In this document: piece by piece, positions 4,960-5,008 of the stretch
Position numbering within the stretch: position 1 is the stretch's first letter
Layout of the letters: each line of letters begins with the position of its first letter
Origin: Megasphaera elsdenii
GTDB taxonomy: Bacteria; Bacillota; Negativicutes; Veillonellales; Megasphaeraceae
Direction of reading: 5' to 3'
NCBI RefSeq assembly: GCF_020539865.1
Contig: NZ_JAJBQV010000063.1
Span: 1-5,008 of the forward strand
Length of the DNA: 5,008 nt
Program-made: the position numbers and the translations under genes
The notes under the pieces: generated by a model
The model's database searches: none
What the model saw: only the letters and a program-made list of their open reading frames with translations
What the model was told of the DNA's origin: nothing

Positions 4960-5008
4960 CTCGAAAATTCGATTATTGGTAGTCTGTTTCGTTTCTTTTC
5001 TCCATATT
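4945..5008 (+). CDS. Possible start of a rightward gene with a non-standard ATA start, incomplete
   Basis: On the plus strand AAAGGAG (4931-4937) is followed 7 bases later by ATA and an open frame reading INSLYLENSIIGSLFRFFSPY to the window edge. There is no ATG, GTG or TTG in this frame after the stop codon at 4915-4917, so the start would have to be ATA, or an ATG that mutated. The peptide looks like the N-terminus of a real protein but I do not recognise the family; a transposase is plausible given the repeats upstream. It is too short to be sure it is coding at all. Confidence 0.3.
   Translation, partial: MNSLYLENSIIGSLFRFFSPY

Larger units (their letters stand above)
4775..5008. other. 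Region upstream of the phosphatase operon without a confident gene
   Basis: These 234 bases are T-rich on the plus strand and hold the phosphatase ribosome binding site (4785-4790) and the inverted repeats at 4878-4959. A TATAAT occurs on the minus strand at 4953-4958 and on the plus strand at 4901-4906, as a consequence of the repeats, but neither has a recognisable -35 hexamer 15-19 bases upstream. I therefore cannot place the operon promoter with confidence. The right end contains the possible start of a rightward gene, listed separately. Confidence 0.5.

Noticed and set aside
4961..4972. Short palindrome TCGAA-AA-TTCGA
   Set aside because: Arms of five bases in AT-rich DNA are common and it is not placed as an evident operator or terminator.

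Overview
The window looks like a chromosomal segment of a bacterium in the Bacillota. The basis is strong AAGGAG-type ribosome binding sites, PepC and PepT peptidases of the kind common in that phylum, a clostridial-type TnpB start, and base composition near 50% GC. A Negativicute such as Megasphaera is my best guess, but this is inference and no marker gene is present to settle it. All five complete genes, and the partial gene at the left edge, lie on the minus strand, so transcription runs from high to low coordinates.

From right to left: 4775-5008 holds no confident complete gene. It contains a striking set of interlocked inverted repeats (4878-4959) and the possible first codons of a rightward reading frame that leaves the window. 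Next comes a tightly packed three-gene operon: a low-molecular-weight protein-tyrosine phosphatase (4295-4774), an LRAT/NlpC-P60-type papain-fold protein (3721-4305) and a class I SAM-dependent methyltransferase (3126-3719). The first pair overlaps by 11 bases and the second pair is separated by one base, so they are probably co-transcribed and translationally coupled. A 16-base inverted repeat (3068-3125) follows the operon and overlaps a good promoter for pepT.

Two peptide-degrading enzymes follow: tripeptidase PepT (1778-3019) and the cysteine aminopeptidase PepC (294-1604). Together they would finish cytoplasmic breakdown of oligopeptides to free amino acids. The 173-base gap between them is rich in hairpins and may act as the 3' end of pepT, the leader of pepC, or both.

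Downstream of pepC, the left 290 bases appear to be one end of an IS200/IS605-type element: the first 38 codons of a TnpB RNA-guided nuclease, its promoter and ribosome binding site, and a nested hairpin (220-272) that could be the element's left end. I see no tRNA, rRNA or CRISPR array. The most interesting points are the interlocked repeats at the right edge, the operon of unknown joint function, the possible leader switch before pepC, and the atypical PepC C-terminus next to the mobile element.
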